Assembly: GCF_030317115.1 (NCBI RefSeq)
Contig: NZ_JASZYF010000007.1
Location: 62,001 to 126,000, forward strand
DNA from: Variovorax gracilis
GTDB lineage: Bacteria > Pseudomonadota > Gammaproteobacteria > Burkholderiales > Burkholderiaceae_C
Direction: 5' to 3'
Length of the DNA: 64,000 bases
Shown: positions 8,861 to 20,689 of the stretch, piece after piece
Layout: every line of letters starts with the position of its first letter
How positions within the stretch are numbered: position 1 is the first letter of the stretch
Notes under the pieces: generated by a model
The model's input: the letters and a program-made list of their open reading frames with translations, nothing else
The model's database searches: none
Told to the model about the DNA's origin: nothing
Position numbers and translations under genes: made by a program

Positions 8861-10195
8861 ATGGCCTCGTCTTCTACCGACCCCGTTCGCTTCCTCACCG
8901 GCATCACGACCAGCGGCACGCCGCACCTTGGCAACTATGTCGGCTCGGTGCGGCATTCCGTGCGCTTCAGCCGCCGCGCCGATGTGCAGAGCTTCTATTT
9001 CCTGGCGGATTACCACGCGCTCATCAAGGTCGACGAGCCTGCCCGTATCCAGCGCTCGACGCTCGAAATCGCGGCGACCTGGCTCGCCTGTGGCCTGGAC
9101 CCCGAACGCGTCACCTTCTACCGGCAGTCGGACATCCCCGAGATCCCGGAGCTGACCTGGTTCCTCACCTGCGTCACGGGCAAGGGGCTGCTGAACCGTG
9201 CCCATGCCTACAAGGCATCGGTCGACAAAAACGTCGCCAAGGGCGAGGACCCCGACGCCGACGTCACCGCCGGCCTCTTCATGTATCCGGTGCTGATGGG
9301 TGCCGACATCCTGATGTTCAATGCACACAAGGTGCCGGTGGGCCGCGATCAGGTCCAGCACATCGAGATGGCGCGTGACATGGCGCAGCATTTCAACCAT
9401 CTGTACGGCGAGCACTTCACCCTGCCCGAGGCCGAGATCGACGACGCCGTGGCCACGCTGCCCGGCCTCGATGGCCGCAAGATGAGCAAGAGCTACGACA
9501 ACACGATCCCGCTCTTCACGCCGCGCGCCCAACTGCAGAAGCTGATCGCCGGCATCGTGACCGACTCGCGCGCACCCGGCGAACCCAAGGACACCGACGG
9601 CTCGGCGCTGTTCCAGATCTACCAGGCCTTCGCGGACAGCGAGGAAACCGAGACCTTGCGCAAGGCCTATGCCGACGGCATCGGCTGGGGCGACGCCAAG
9701 CAGATCCTGTTCGAGCGCATCGACCGCGAGGTCGCGCCGATGCGCAAGCACTACGAAGACCTGCTGAATGATCCGGCGCAGATCGAAAAGGTCCTGCGCG
9801 CAGGCGCCGACAAGGCGCGTGAGATCTCGCGCCCGTTCATGGCCGACTTGCGCCACGCCGTCGGCCTTCGAAACCTGGCGACCCAGGACAAGGCTGCAAG
9901 GCAAAAGGCCGCCAAGGTCGTACGCCCGAGCTTCAAGCAATACCGGGAAAGCGACGGCCTCTTCTATTTCAAGCTGCTCGACGCGAGCGGCATACAGCTG
10001 GTACAAAGCCGGGGGTTCGCGTCGCCGCAGGAAGCGGGTCGTGCGATCGGCACGCTGCGACAGCAGGGTGGCGCCGCACTGGCCGACCTCGCCGCGCAGC
10101 TCGAGCCCATGGACAACGAGGGAACGCGTGCGGCAACGGCCGCACTGGAGGCGCTGGCTGCCGACGCAGCTGGCGAGAAGAGCGAAGTGAAGTGA
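8861..10195 (+). CDS. trpS: Tryptophanyl-tRNA synthetase with a C-terminal extra domain
   Basis: Charges tRNA-Trp with tryptophan. The class I signatures are TSGTPHLGN near residue 17 (HIGH variant) and KMSKS at 207-211; the synthetase core ends near residue 335. At 444 aa it is about 100 residues longer than E. coli TrpS. The extension includes a block at about 358-402 (FKQYRESDGLFYFKLLDASG, then RGFASPQEAGRAI) that resembles a DUF1508/YegP-type small beta domain, followed by an Ala/Glu-rich tail. The resemblance is by eye. The role of the extension is unknown; a nucleic-acid or dimer contact is possible. Confidence 0.95.
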   Translation: MASSSTDPVRFLTGITTSGTPHLGNYVGSVRHSVRFSRRADVQSFYFLADYHALIKVDEPARIQRSTLEIAATWLACGLDPERVTFYRQSDIPEIPELTWFLTCVTGKGLLNRAHAYKASVDKNVAKGEDPDADVTAGLFMYPVLMGADILMFNAHKVPVGRDQVQHIEMARDMAQHFNHLYGEHFTLPEAEIDDAVATLPGLDGRKMSKSYDNTIPLFTPRAQLQKLIAGIVTDSRAPGEPKDTDGSALFQIYQAFADSEETETLRKAYADGIGWGDAKQILFERIDREVAPMRKHYEDLLNDPAQIEKVLRAGADKAREISRPFMADLRHAVGLRNLATQDKAARQKAAKVVRPSFKQYRESDGLFYFKLLDASGIQLVQSRGFASPQEAGRAIGTLRQQGGAALADLAAQLEPMDNEGTRAATAALEALAADAAGEKSEVK

Positions 10196-10247
10196 CAGCA
10201 ACGCGCGGCGATGGGCACGCCCGACCCGCGGACACAGTGAGAAAACC

Positions 10248-10844
10248 ATGAGTATCTATGTCATCGACGACCACCCCCTGATGCGCGACGCCATCGTGAT
10301 GGTGTTGCGGCGCCTCCGACCTGCCGAGAACATCGTCGAGCTCGAGCGCCTCGACAAGCTGGGCGCAGCGGTCAAGCAGCACGGCGCGCCGGGCCTTTTC
10401 TGCCTGGACCTGAAACTGCCTGATACGACGGGCGTTTCCGGCGTGGTCGAAGTGAAGCGCGCCTATCCGGACGTACCGATCGCGGTCTACTCCGCATCGC
10501 CGTCGGCCGACATGGAAGAAGCCTGCATCGAAGCGGGTGCCGATACCTATATCGAGAAGTCGGCCAGTTCGGCGGAACTCACCGCTGCACTGCGTGGGCT
10601 GCTGATGGCCGATACCGAGGCCGAAGAGCCGGTCGCAGCCGCCAACAGCAAGCTATCGAAGCGCCAGACCCAGCTCATCGCGATGCTGGACCAGGGCATG
10701 AGCAACCGCGATATCGCGACCGAGCTCGACATCAGCGAGCACACGGTGAAAGTGCACCTGTGGCGGCTGTTCCGCCGGCTCGGGGTGAAGAGCCGGACCC
10801 AAGCGCTCCACCACGCCCGAACCAACGGATTGTTGTCGGGCTGA
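10248..10844 (+). CDS. NarL/LuxR-type response regulator
   Basis: A 198-aa two-component regulator. The receiver domain (1-118) has DD at 7-8, phospho-acceptor Asp54 in LDLKLPDT and Lys at about 103 (IEKSASS). The C-terminal LuxR helix-turn-helix (about 131-195) includes LSKRQTQLIAMLDQGMSNRDIA and the recognition segment ISEHTVKVHLWRLFRRL. Its stop faces the stop of a histidine kinase gene 98 bases away; the convergent pair probably forms one signalling system. The signal is unknown. A C-terminal receiver is not present on the kinase, consistent with direct phosphotransfer to this protein. Confidence 0.9.
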   Translation: MSIYVIDDHPLMRDAIVMVLRRLRPAENIVELERLDKLGAAVKQHGAPGLFCLDLKLPDTTGVSGVVEVKRAYPDVPIAVYSASPSADMEEACIEAGADTYIEKSASSAELTAALRGLLMADTEAEEPVAAANSKLSKRQTQLIAMLDQGMSNRDIATELDISEHTVKVHLWRLFRRLGVKSRTQALHHARTNGLLSG

Positions 10845-10855
10845 CTCAGCCAACC

Positions 10856-10940
10856 CCTTTCAGGGGGGCGCTGCCCTGCGGACCGGCGAAGCCGGTTCCG
10901 CGGCGGCTTGCGTTGGGCGCGCGCTGCGGGCGGCCCGTTC
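10856..10940. repeat. Intergenic GC-rich repeat with hairpin, possible convergent terminator
   Basis: The gap between the convergent regulator and kinase genes contains CCCCTTTCAGGGGGGCG and the hairpin ACCGGC-GAA-GCCGGT (10882-10896). The 17-base core at 10883-10899 is identical to that at 1321-1337, so this is a second copy of a dispersed element. It may also end transcription of both genes, although no T-run follows the stems. Confidence 0.5.
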
Positions 10941-10942
10941 GC

Positions 10943-12379
<1,437 letters not shown>

Positions 12380-12408
12380 GGCTTACCGCCCCCTGTCAGC
12401 CCGGCCAC

Positions 12409-12433
12409 AAAAAAAGGCCCCTCGCGAGGGGCC
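12409..12433 (-). terminator. Rho-independent terminator (minus strand)
   Basis: A perfect 18-base palindrome at 12416-12433 (GGCCCCTC/GAGGGGCC with a CG centre) is followed on the minus strand by seven T residues (12409-12415). It reads leftward and stands only 30 bases before the kinase start codon, so it must terminate a transcript arriving from the right. No coding gene lies immediately to the right on that strand, which implies a non-coding transcript or read-through past the tRNA terminator. Confidence 0.8.
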
Positions 12434-12523
12434 CTGCATGTGCGGCGCAATGGCTCGCAAAAAATGAAACGCTAGACGGTATTGAGAACCGCTGCGGACC
12501 GCCACCTTGGGTGGCTGCACATC
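12409..12523 (-). ncRNA. Candidate small RNA, about 115 nt
   Basis: The segment between two leftward terminators (12688-12712 and 12409-12433) has no gene but ends in a strong terminator. On the minus strand a TAAGAT -10-like hexamer lies at 12535-12530; I see no good -35. The predicted 5' part folds into a nested stem: GCGGA (12526-12522) pairs with TCCGC (12498-12494) around GCCACC-CAA-GGTGGC (12515-12501). The start position is a guess from the hexamer. It does not resemble 6S RNA, tmRNA or RNase P RNA as far as I can judge. No family is recognised. Confidence 0.3.
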
Positions 12524-12685
12524 CGCATGATCTTAATTGCCAGCACCGGGGCGCCCGTTCCAATCGTTGCGCGATCCGTCGCGCGCGCACAACGAAAGCA
12601 GAATGCATTCAGCCGATCTGCGGAAGAAGTCACCAGGCGTCATGGTGCCCGCGCCGCCCATGCGGGCAAGGCACTGATCACGCAC

Positions 12686-12712
12686 AAAAAAGCCCCGGCA
12701 TGCGGGGCTTTT
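12686..12712 (-). terminator. Rho-independent terminator downstream of tRNA-Ser
   Basis: The stem AAAAGCCCCG/CGGGGCTTTT (12688-12697 with 12703-12712, loop of five) is followed by a T-run on the minus strand (A residues from 12686). It lies 45 bases past the encoded CCA of the tRNA and should end the serS-tRNA transcript. Four T residues also follow the stem on the plus strand, so it could act weakly in both directions. Confidence 0.8.
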
Positions 12713-12756
12713 GAGCCGATTTCGTGACCATCCGGGATAGCCCTGAAATCGTGTAC

Positions 12757-12846
12757 TGGAGGAGAGGGAGGGATTCGAACCCTCGGTACGTTCGCACGTA
12801 CGCCTGATTTCGAGTCAGGTACATTCGACCACTCTGCCACCTCTCC
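12757..12846 (-). tRNA. tRNA-Ser (CGA)
   Basis: Class II tRNA, 90 nt including the encoded CCA. The acceptor GGAGAGG (12846-12840) pairs with CCTCTCC (12767-12761); the anticodon stem CCTGA/TCAGG encloses loop CTCGAAA with anticodon CGA at 12812-12810, reading UCG codons. A long variable arm forms GTACGT-GCGA-ACGTAC, as expected for serine. The T arm is GAGGG-TTCGAAT-CCCTC. The discriminator base (position 73) appears to be U, followed by CCA; G is usual for bacterial tRNA-Ser. It lies 46 bases downstream of serS on the same strand and is probably processed from the serS transcript. Confidence 0.96.
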
Positions 12847-12892
12847 GGTGTCTGTCGAGCCTGCGATTCTAGCAGACCTCGCGGCGCACTTT

Positions 12893-14688
<1,796 letters not shown>

Positions 14689-14707
14689 GCCCGCCGCACC
14701 GTAAGGC

Positions 14708-15670
14708 TCAGTTCAACGACGCCGGATCGACGTTGGCACCGCAGACGATGAGGCAGACCTTCTCGGCCTCGCGCGGCATGTAGGCCCCGCTTTGCAGCGC
14801 GGCCAGCGGCAGGGCCGCGGCCGGCTCGACGGCCAGCTTCAGTTCCTTCCAGAGCCAGAGCTGTGCGGCGCGGATCGCCTCGTCGGGCAGCAGCAACGCA
14901 TCGCGCACGTGGCGCTGCGTGAGGTCCCAGGCGATGGTGCCGATTCGCCGCGCGCCCAGCGAATCGGCCGCGATGCCGCCGACGTCCACATCGACCGGCT
15001 CGCCGGCCTCGCGCGCACGGAACAGCGTGGGCGCCCGCTCCGGCTCGAGCGCGACCACACGGCTGCGCTGCTCGAACCAGGCCGCAAGACCTCCGATCAG
15101 TCCGCCTCCGCCCACGCTCACGAGCACCGAGTCCGGCAGGCCGCCCTGCTGCTCGATCTCGCGGCCGAGCGTGCCTGCGCCGGCGACGACCTCGGGCTGG
15201 TCGTAGGCATGGGTCAGCAGCGCGCCGGTTTCGCGCTGGCGCTCGAGGCAGGCGGCCAGCGCGTCGGCGTAGGCCTCGCCGCCCACCACCACCTCCGCAC
15301 CGAGCGCGCGCAGGCGGGCGCGCTTGGCCTCGGTGGAGACCTCGGGCAGGAACACCGCGCAGCGCGCCCCGATCGCGCGCGCAGCAGCGGCAGTCGCGAT
15401 GCCGGCGTTGCCGCCCGAGGCGACGATCGCCCCGGCAGCAGGAATGTCGTTGGCGAGCAGCCGGTTCATCATGCCGCGTGCCTTGAAACTGCCGCTGACT
15501 TGGAGGTGCTCGAGCTTGATCCAGACTTCGACGCCACGCACCTGGAGGCCCAGCTCCTCCGCGGACAGCTTCCAGAGCGGCGTCTCGCGCAGGAAGTGCG
15601 GGGCGTGCTCATGGATCCGCCGCGATGCGGCCTCGATGTCGCCGCGCCAGCCGCGCGCCACGCCGTTCAC
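14708..15670 (-). CDS. PLP-dependent threonine/serine dehydratase
   Basis: Beta-elimination enzyme of fold type II that turns threonine or serine into the 2-oxoacid plus ammonia. 320 aa from a GTG at 15670 whose GTGA overlaps the ispH stop, so translation is coupled. PLP-binding Lys63 lies in SGSFKARG; the phosphate-binding motifs are SGGNAG (85-90) and GGGGLIGG (near 180). No C-terminal ACT regulatory domain is present, so it resembles catabolic TdcB or serine racemase-like enzymes rather than IlvA. Substrate preference is not settled by sequence. It closes a three-gene run with fkpB and ispH. Confidence 0.88.
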   Translation of the reverse strand: MNGVARGWRGDIEAASRRIHEHAPHFLRETPLWKLSAEELGLQVRGVEVWIKLEHLQVSGSFKARGMMNRLLANDIPAAGAIVASGGNAGIATAAAARAIGARCAVFLPEVSTEAKRARLRALGAEVVVGGEAYADALAACLERQRETGALLTHAYDQPEVVAGAGTLGREIEQQGGLPDSVLVSVGGGGLIGGLAAWFEQRSRVVALEPERAPTLFRAREAGEPVDVDVGGIAADSLGARRIGTIAWDLTQRHVRDALLLPDEAIRAAQLWLWKELKLAVEPAAALPLAALQSGAYMPREAEKVCLIVCGANVDPASLN

Positions 15671-16632
15671 GAGATATGGCCCGGCGCAGACCGGTCGTCC
15701 AGCTTGAGGCCCTTGGGCAGCGGGAACTTGAGCGTTTCCTCGATGCCGTTCATCTTGCGTACCGAAACGGCACCCAGCGCCTTGACGCGATCGATCACCT
15801 CGTGCACCAGCACCTCGGGCGCGGAGGCTCCCGCCGTGAGGCCGACGCGGGTCTTGCCCTCGAACCATTCGGGCCTCAGCTCCGCAGCCGAGTCAACCAT
15901 GTAGCTTTCGGTGCCCAGGCGCTGCGCGAGCTCGCGCAGGCGATTGCTGTTGGAACTGGTCGGGCTGCCGACCACGATCACGAGATCGACCTGCGGGCTC
16001 AGGATCTTCACGGCGTCCTGGCGATTCTGGGTTGCGTAGCAGATGTCCTGCTGCTTCGGCTCGCGCACGTTGGGAAAACGTGCGCGCACTGCGGCCGAAA
16101 TCTCTGCCGCGTCGTCGACCGACAGCGTGGTCTGCGTGACCACCGCGAGCTTCAGGGTCTGCGCAGGCGAGACGTGCGCGACGTCCTCCACGTCTTCCAC
16201 CAGATGGATGCCACTCGACAGCTGCCCCATCGTGCCTTCGACCTCAGGATGCCCCTTGTGGCCGATCATGATGAATTCGAAGCCTTCCTTGGCAAGCTTG
16301 GCGACTTCCACATGCACCTTCGTGACGAGCGGGCAGGTCGCATCGAAGATCTCGAAGCCGCGTTCGCGCGCCTCGGCCTGTACGGCCTTGCTGACGCCGT
16401 GCGCGCTGAACACCAGCGTGGCGCCCGGGGGCACGTCGGCCAGCTCCTCGATGAAGATCGCGCCCTTGGCCTTGAGCTCGTTGACCACGTAGGTGTTGTG
16501 CACGATCTCGTGACGCACGTAGATCGGCGCGCCGAACTTGGCGAGAGCGCGCTCGACGATCTCGATGGCGCGGTCGACGCCCGCGCAGAAACCGCGCGGC
16601 TCGGCCAGGATAACTTCCTCGATCGTTTTCAC
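15667..16632 (-). CDS. ispH: 4-hydroxy-3-methylbut-2-enyl diphosphate reductase
   Basis: Last enzyme of the MEP isoprenoid pathway; it reduces HMBPP to IPP and DMAPP with a [4Fe-4S] cluster. 321 aa. The three cluster cysteines are Cys16 (PRGFCAGV), Cys100 ([11 protein letters not shown]) and Cys198 ([10 protein letters not shown]); SNSNRL contributes substrate contacts. The GTG start at 16632 overlaps the fkpB stop (GTGA), and the ispH stop overlaps the next gene's start in the same way. The fkpB-ispH pair is widely conserved in proteobacteria. Confidence 0.97.
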   Translation of the reverse strand: MKTIEEVILAEPRGFCAGVDRAIEIVERALAKFGAPIYVRHEIVHNTYVVNELKAKGAIFIEELADVPPGATLVFSAHGVSKAVQAEARERGFEIFDATCPLVTKVHVEVAKLAKEGFEFIMIGHKGHPEVEGTMGQLSSGIHLVEDVEDVAHVSPAQTLKLAVVTQTTLSVDDAAEISAAVRARFPNVREPKQQDICYATQNRQDAVKILSPQVDLVIVVGSPTSSNSNRLRELAQRLGTESYMVDSAAELRPEWFEGKTRVGLTAGASAPEVLVHEVIDRVKALGAVSVRKMNGIEETLKFPLPKGLKLDDRSAPGHIS

Positions 16633-17117
16633 AAGACCCCGATCAGCTTGACCTCGAAGGTCACGGGCTGACCTGCGAGCGGATGGTTGAAGTCGAAACG
16701 CACCGCGGTCTCGTTCGACTCGATGACGGCGCCCGCGTAGCTGCCGGTGCCGTCGGGCGTGGGGAACTGCACGACATCGCCGACGGCGTATTGCTCGTCC
16801 GGGTCGCCCATCTGCGCGAGCAGCTTGCGCGCCACCCATTGCTGCATCTCGGGGTTGCGCTCGCCGAACGCATCCCCGGCAGGCAGTTCGAAAGTGGCGT
16901 GCGTGCCCTCTTCCATGCCGATCAGCCGCTGCTCGACCGCGGGCGAGAGCTCGCCCGTGCCCAGGGACAGCGTGGCGGGCTTGTCCTGGAAGGTATTGAT
17001 GATGTCGCCCGCGGGTCCGGCCAGCCGGTAGTGCAGGGTGAGGAAGGACCCGGCCGTGACGACGGGGGCGGTGGAGGTCGAAGACAAGATGGAGAGTCCC
17101 GATAGACTGGAGCCCAT
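16629..17117 (-). CDS. fkpB: FKBP-type peptidyl-prolyl isomerase, SlpA/FkpB type
   Basis: Cytoplasmic proline isomerase and chaperone, 162 aa. The FKBP core (about 25-85 and 125-162) is split by an inserted-flap domain (about 85-125, [27 protein letters not shown]) as in SlpA and SlyD, but without the metal-binding His-rich tail of SlyD. Motifs include [16 protein letters not shown] and [24 protein letters not shown]. First gene of a coupled run with ispH and a dehydratase; the ATG at 17117 lies 35 bases from the divergent radC start. Confidence 0.93.
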   Translation of the reverse strand: MGSSLSGLSILSSTSTAPVVTAGSFLTLHYRLAGPAGDIINTFQDKPATLSLGTGELSPAVEQRLIGMEEGTHATFELPAGDAFGERNPEMQQWVARKLLAQMGDPDEQYAVGDVVQFPTPDGTGSYAGAVIESNETAVRFDFNHPLAGQPVTFEVKLIGVL

Positions 17118-17152
17118 ATTTTAGGGAGTGGGGCTTGAACCCCGAATGCGCC

Positions 17153-17830
17153 ATGTCTTTCAAGGATTTGATCGAAGAAGCTCGGCCGCGCGAGAAGCTC
17201 ATCGGGCTCGGCGCCGGCGCGCTGGCCGACGCCGAGCTGGTGGCGCTTTTGCTACGAACCGGCATTCGGGGCAAGAACGTGCTGCAGCTCTCCCAGGAAC
17301 TGCTTGACAGCTTCGGCGGTCTCACCGGCCTGCTCCATGCGGGCCTCGACGATCTCAAGCGCGTCAAGGGGCTGGGCGGCACCGCCAAACGCGCCGAGTT
17401 GGCGGCAGTTCTCGAACTTGCGCGGCGCGTGCTGGCCGAACGCCTGAAGGAACGTGCGGCCTTCGATTCGCCGGAGGCGGTCAAGCAGTACCTGCAACTC
17501 CACTTGGCGGCGCGGCCCTACGAGGTATTCGCCGCCCTCTTCCTGGACGCCCGGCATCGCCTGGTCGCGATGGAGGAGTTGTTTCGCGGCACGCTTACGC
17601 AAACCAGCGTCTATCCGCGCGAAGTCGTGAGCCGGGCCTTGCACCACCAAGCGGCGGCTGTCGTGCTGGCGCACAACCATCCGAGCGGCTGCGTGGAGCC
17701 TTCGCGGGCGGACGAAGCGCTCACCCAGGCGCTCAAGTCCGCCCTGGCGCTCATCGACATCCGGGTGCTGGACCATGTGATCGTGGCCAGGGGCAGCGCC
17801 CTTTCGATGGCCGAACGCGGCCTCGTCTGA
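17153..17830 (+). CDS. radC: RadC family JAB/MPN-domain protein
   Basis: 225 aa, the usual RadC length. An N-terminal helix-hairpin-helix-like part (about 1-100, [19 protein letters not shown]) is followed by a JAMM metalloprotease-like domain with [14 protein letters not shown] (His174, His176, Ser184, Asp187), which are the zinc ligands and catalytic positions. Despite the name, the role in DNA repair is not established; enzymatic activity of RadC is not known. A TTG at 17135 would add six residues; the ATG at 17153 fits the family start MSFKDL. Confidence 0.93.
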   Translation: MSFKDLIEEARPREKLIGLGAGALADAELVALLLRTGIRGKNVLQLSQELLDSFGGLTGLLHAGLDDLKRVKGLGGTAKRAELAAVLELARRVLAERLKERAAFDSPEAVKQYLQLHLAARPYEVFAALFLDARHRLVAMEELFRGTLTQTSVYPREVVSRALHHQAAAVVLAHNHPSGCVEPSRADEALTQALKSALALIDIRVLDHVIVARGSALSMAERGLV

Positions 17831-17877
17831 GCCGTCGACAATGCACACCGACGCCTGGATCTACGATCGCCACTTTC

Positions 17878-18534
17878 ATGCCTGCCAAATCCAATAGTCT
17901 CAAGAGCCTTGCCGACCTGAAGCAGGTGCAACGCTCCCTCGCCGAACAGCGCCAGCGCGAAGCAGCCGAAGCCGTGGCGCAAGCGGCGGCGCAGAAGATG
18001 CGCCTGGCTGACCAGGACCTGTTCTCCCGCGCGATCGGCGCCACGAAGCCCTTGCGGCAAAAGGCCGCGGTGCCGCTGGCCCCCGAGCCGCCGGCGCCGA
18101 TCCCGGTTCAGCAGCAACTCGACGAGCAGCGCGTCATGCGCGAGTCGCTGTCCGACGAGTTCGACGTGAGCACGCTGCTCGACACCGACGATGCGATGAG
18201 CTTCCGCCGCCCCGGCATCAACACCGATGTGACGCGCAAGCTGCGCGCGGGCGAGTGGTCGATCCAGCGCGAGATCGACCTGCATGGCATGCGCAGCGAC
18301 GAAGCGCGCGACGCGCTTGGCGCCTTCATCCGCGACGCCTACAAGCAGGGCTTGCGCTGCGTGCGGGTGGTGCATGGCAAGGGGCTGGGCTCGCCCGGCA
18401 AGCAGCCGGTGCTCAAGGCGAAGGTGCAGCGCTGGCTGATCCAGAAGAACGAGACGCTGGCCTTCGTTCAGGCCAAGCCGGCCGAAGGCGGTGCGGGGGC
18501 GCTGGTGGTGCTGTTGGCGCCGTCGCGGCGCTGA
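17878..18534 (+). CDS. Smr domain protein (MutS2 C-terminal-like nuclease)
   Basis: 218 aa with an N-terminal Gln/Ala-rich coiled-coil (about 10-45), a linker, and a C-terminal Smr domain (about 130-218). The domain carries [16 protein letters not shown] and [13 protein letters not shown], the LDLHG and HGxG signatures that bind RNA or DNA and can cleave it. Proteins of this SmrA/SmrB type include the ribosome-collision endonuclease SmrB of E. coli, which cuts mRNA between stalled ribosomes; a similar role is plausible here because the architecture (N-terminal hook plus single Smr) is alike. Confidence 0.9.
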   Translation: MPAKSNSLKSLADLKQVQRSLAEQRQREAAEAVAQAAAQKMRLADQDLFSRAIGATKPLRQKAAVPLAPEPPAPIPVQQQLDEQRVMRESLSDEFDVSTLLDTDDAMSFRRPGINTDVTRKLRAGEWSIQREIDLHGMRSDEARDALGAFIRDAYKQGLRCVRVVHGKGLGSPGKQPVLKAKVQRWLIQKNETLAFVQAKPAEGGAGALVVLLAPSRR

Positions 18535-18548
18535 TCACGCCCGAGCGA

Positions 18549-18968
18549 CTATCCGCCGCGATTGCGCATCCAGTCAGCCGTCTGGAAGAACGATCCGCGC
18601 AGCCGATCGCGAAGGTCTTCCGGCACGCCGGTCTCTCCCATCGCCTGGTCCATGCACGCAAGCCATTGATCGCGTTCCTTGATGCCGATGGTGTGGCCGC
18701 CGATGCTCTGAGGCAGATGGCGGGCGCGCAGCATCGGATGGCCGAAGCGGTCGGTGTAGTGCTGCGGGCCGCCGAGCCAGCCGCAGAGGAACCAGAAGAG
18801 ACGCTGTCGCGCATTGTCCAGCGTCGTGCCGTGCACGGCGCGCAATTGTGCGTAGGCCGGCTCGAGGTCCATGAGATCGTAGAAGCGTTCGACCAAGGCG
18901 TGGACCTTGTCCTCGCCGCCAATCCATTCGAAGGGCGTGTCGAAGGGCGGTTTGTCCTGAATTTGCAT
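18549..18968 (-). CDS. Group II truncated haemoglobin
   Basis: 139-aa 2-over-2 globin of the TrHbO class, haem-binding in the cytoplasm. Proximal His84 lies in [10 protein letters not shown]; Tyr30 is the B10 position (ERFYDLM) and Trp102 the G8 position (RDQWLACM) that defines groups II and III. Such proteins bind oxygen tightly and may act in oxygen, peroxide or NO chemistry. It is convergent with the Smr gene (14 bases apart) and divergent from the oxygenase gene (39 bases between starts). Confidence 0.93.
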   Translation of the reverse strand: MQIQDKPPFDTPFEWIGGEDKVHALVERFYDLMDLEPAYAQLRAVHGTTLDNARQRLFWFLCGWLGGPQHYTDRFGHPMLRARHLPQSIGGHTIGIKERDQWLACMDQAMGETGVPEDLRDRLRGSFFQTADWMRNRGG

Positions 18969-19007
18969 AGGCGAGATTGTCTCCAAGACTTGCGGCACCA
19001 TCGGGGC

Positions 19008-20036
19008 ATGCGTGATTTGACCCCACCTTCTTCGGGCAGCAGCGATGCCCTCCCGATCATCGACATTTCGGCGCTGGCGGCCAACGCCGCAGGTCGCGCC
19101 GACGTCGCCGCACGGATCGGCGCCGCGTGCCGCGCGCATGGCTTTTTCTACATCACGGGCCATGGCGTCGACGAGGCTCTCGTGACGCGGCTCGAAGACC
19201 TGAGCCGCCGCTTCTTCGCGCTCGACGAGGCCACCAAGATGCAGTGGCGGATGGCGCTGGGCGGGCGCGCGTGGCGCGGCTATTTCCCGCTCGCCGGCGA
19301 GCTGACCTCGGGCCGGCCCGACTGGAAGGAAGGCCTCTACCTCGGCACCGAACTGTCCGAAGACCATCCGCTGGTTCGGGCTCGCACGCCAGTGCACGGG
19401 CCGAACCTCTTCCCGGACATCGAAGGATTTCGCGATACCGTGCTCGCCTACATCGATGCAGTCACTCGGTTGGGCCACCGTTTGATGGAATGCATCGCGC
19501 TGAGCCTCGGCTTGCCGGCGACGTACTTCGCCGAGCGCTACACGGCCGACCCGTTGATCCTGTTCCGCATCTTCAACTACCCGACCCAGTCGGTGCCGGA
19601 GGGCATGGACGTGCACTGGGGTGTGGGCGAGCATACGGACTACGGCCTGCTCACCATCCTGCGCCAGGATGACGTCGGCGGCCTGCAGGTCCGCACACCG
19701 GGTGGATGGATCGAAGCACCACCGGTTCCGCATTCGTTCGTCTGCAACATCGGCGACATGCTGGACCGCATGACCGGTGGGCTGTTCAAGTCGACGCCGC
19801 ATCGCGTGATGCGCAATACCTCGGGTCGTGATCGGCTTTCATTTCCGCTGTTCTTCGACCCCAACTTCGAGGCACGAGTTCAGCGCATCGAAGGGCTTGC
19901 CGGCGCCGATGCACTGGACGACAGCGCGGTGCGATGGGATCGGGCCAATGTGCATGCCTTCAGCGGCAAGTACGGTGACTACCTGCTGGCGAAAGTGTCG
20001 AAGGTGTTTCCACAGCTCCGGGACGAAGTGCTTTAG
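19008..20036 (+). CDS. 2-oxoglutarate/Fe(II) oxygenase, isopenicillin-N-synthase family
   Basis: 342 aa with the double-stranded beta-helix of non-haem iron oxygenases. The N-terminal DIOX_N part has PIIDISAL and [11 protein letters not shown]; iron ligands are His209 and Asp211 (GEHTDYG) and His265 (STPHRV), and Arg276 with Ser278 (RDRLSFP) should bind the 2-oxoglutarate carboxylate. Homologues act on small metabolites, for example in ethylene-forming or flavonoid-like reactions; the substrate here cannot be named. The ATG at 19008 precedes the conserved block by a short unconserved leader. Confidence 0.88.
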   Translation: MRDLTPPSSGSSDALPIIDISALAANAAGRADVAARIGAACRAHGFFYITGHGVDEALVTRLEDLSRRFFALDEATKMQWRMALGGRAWRGYFPLAGELTSGRPDWKEGLYLGTELSEDHPLVRARTPVHGPNLFPDIEGFRDTVLAYIDAVTRLGHRLMECIALSLGLPATYFAERYTADPLILFRIFNYPTQSVPEGMDVHWGVGEHTDYGLLTILRQDDVGGLQVRTPGGWIEAPPVPHSFVCNIGDMLDRMTGGLFKSTPHRVMRNTSGRDRLSFPLFFDPNFEARVQRIEGLAGADALDDSAVRWDRANVHAFSGKYGDYLLAKVSKVFPQLRDEVL

Positions 20037-20105
20037 GGTCGTCTTGATGATTGCTTGCCCTGGGGGCGGCACAGGTTCACCGCCCGACGGCGCTGCCCGA
20101 CACCT

Positions 20106-20678
20106 TCAAAGGTCGCCATCAAGCCCTTGAGAAAGCCACGCGTCACGCGAGAGTCGGTACAGCTTGTGCAAGCGAAGCGGATGACCCACAGGAATGGCCG
20201 GATGTTCAAAGGTCCCATCAGCCACCATCCCCAGACGCTTCATCACCGCCTCCGAGGGCAGATTGGGTACTGCAGTGAAAGCAACGATCTCCGACAGCGC
20301 GAGCGTCTCGAAGCCCACTCTCAAGGAAGCACGCGCAGCCTCGGTCGCGTAGCCCTTGCCCCAGTACGCATGCGCCAGCCGCCACCCGATCTCGACGCAG
20401 GGCGAGCACGGCAGATCGGGCCTCGGCACGCTGAGCCCAGTGAAACCGATCGGAGTTCCGCTCGCACGCTCTTCGACGACCCAGAACCCCCAACCTCTTT
20501 CATCGATACCCTGCGCGCAACGGTCTGCCACCGCATCACTCTCGGAGCGCGACAGCGGCGCGGGGAAGAACTCCATCACACGCGGATCCGCATTCAACTT
20601 CGCGAAGGCCTCCCGATCGGCGGCGCGCCATTGCCGCAGATGCAGTCGCTCGCTGTCGAACTCGATGCGCTCGGCCAT
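20106..20678 (-). CDS. GNAT family N-acetyltransferase (RimJ/RimL-like)
   Basis: 190-aa acetyltransferase. The opening ERLHLRQWRAADREAFAKLNADPRVMEFFP is typical of the RimJ/RimL group, and the acetyl-CoA pyrophosphate-binding loop is seen in RLAHAYWGKGYATEA. FTAVPNLPSEAVMKRLGM is the conserved C-terminal block. Targets may be protein N-termini, antibiotics or small amines; none can be assigned. It lies 11 bases after the stop side of a permease gene on the same strand. Confidence 0.9.
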   Translation of the reverse strand: MAERIEFDSERLHLRQWRAADREAFAKLNADPRVMEFFPAPLSRSESDAVADRCAQGIDERGWGFWVVEERASGTPIGFTGLSVPRPDLPCSPCVEIGWRLAHAYWGKGYATEAARASLRVGFETLALSEIVAFTAVPNLPSEAVMKRLGMVADGTFEHPAIPVGHPLRLHKLYRLSRDAWLSQGLDGDL

Positions 20679-20689
20679 CCCGACGTCCG

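Larger units (their letters stand above)
12380..12756. other. Gene-free region between kinase gene and tRNA-Ser
   Basis: 377 bases without a credible protein gene. It contains the two terminators and the candidate small RNA described separately. The remaining part, about 12536-12684, shows nothing recognisable beyond a GC-rich inverted repeat around 12560-12600 (GTTGCGCGATCC...GCGCGCAC). The short open frames here lack ribosome sites and codon bias. Confidence 0.6.

Noticed and set aside
12396..12608. Short minus-strand frame in the region before tRNA-Ser
   Set aside because: It crosses the terminator at 12409-12433 and has no ribosome site; a non-coding transcript explains the region better.
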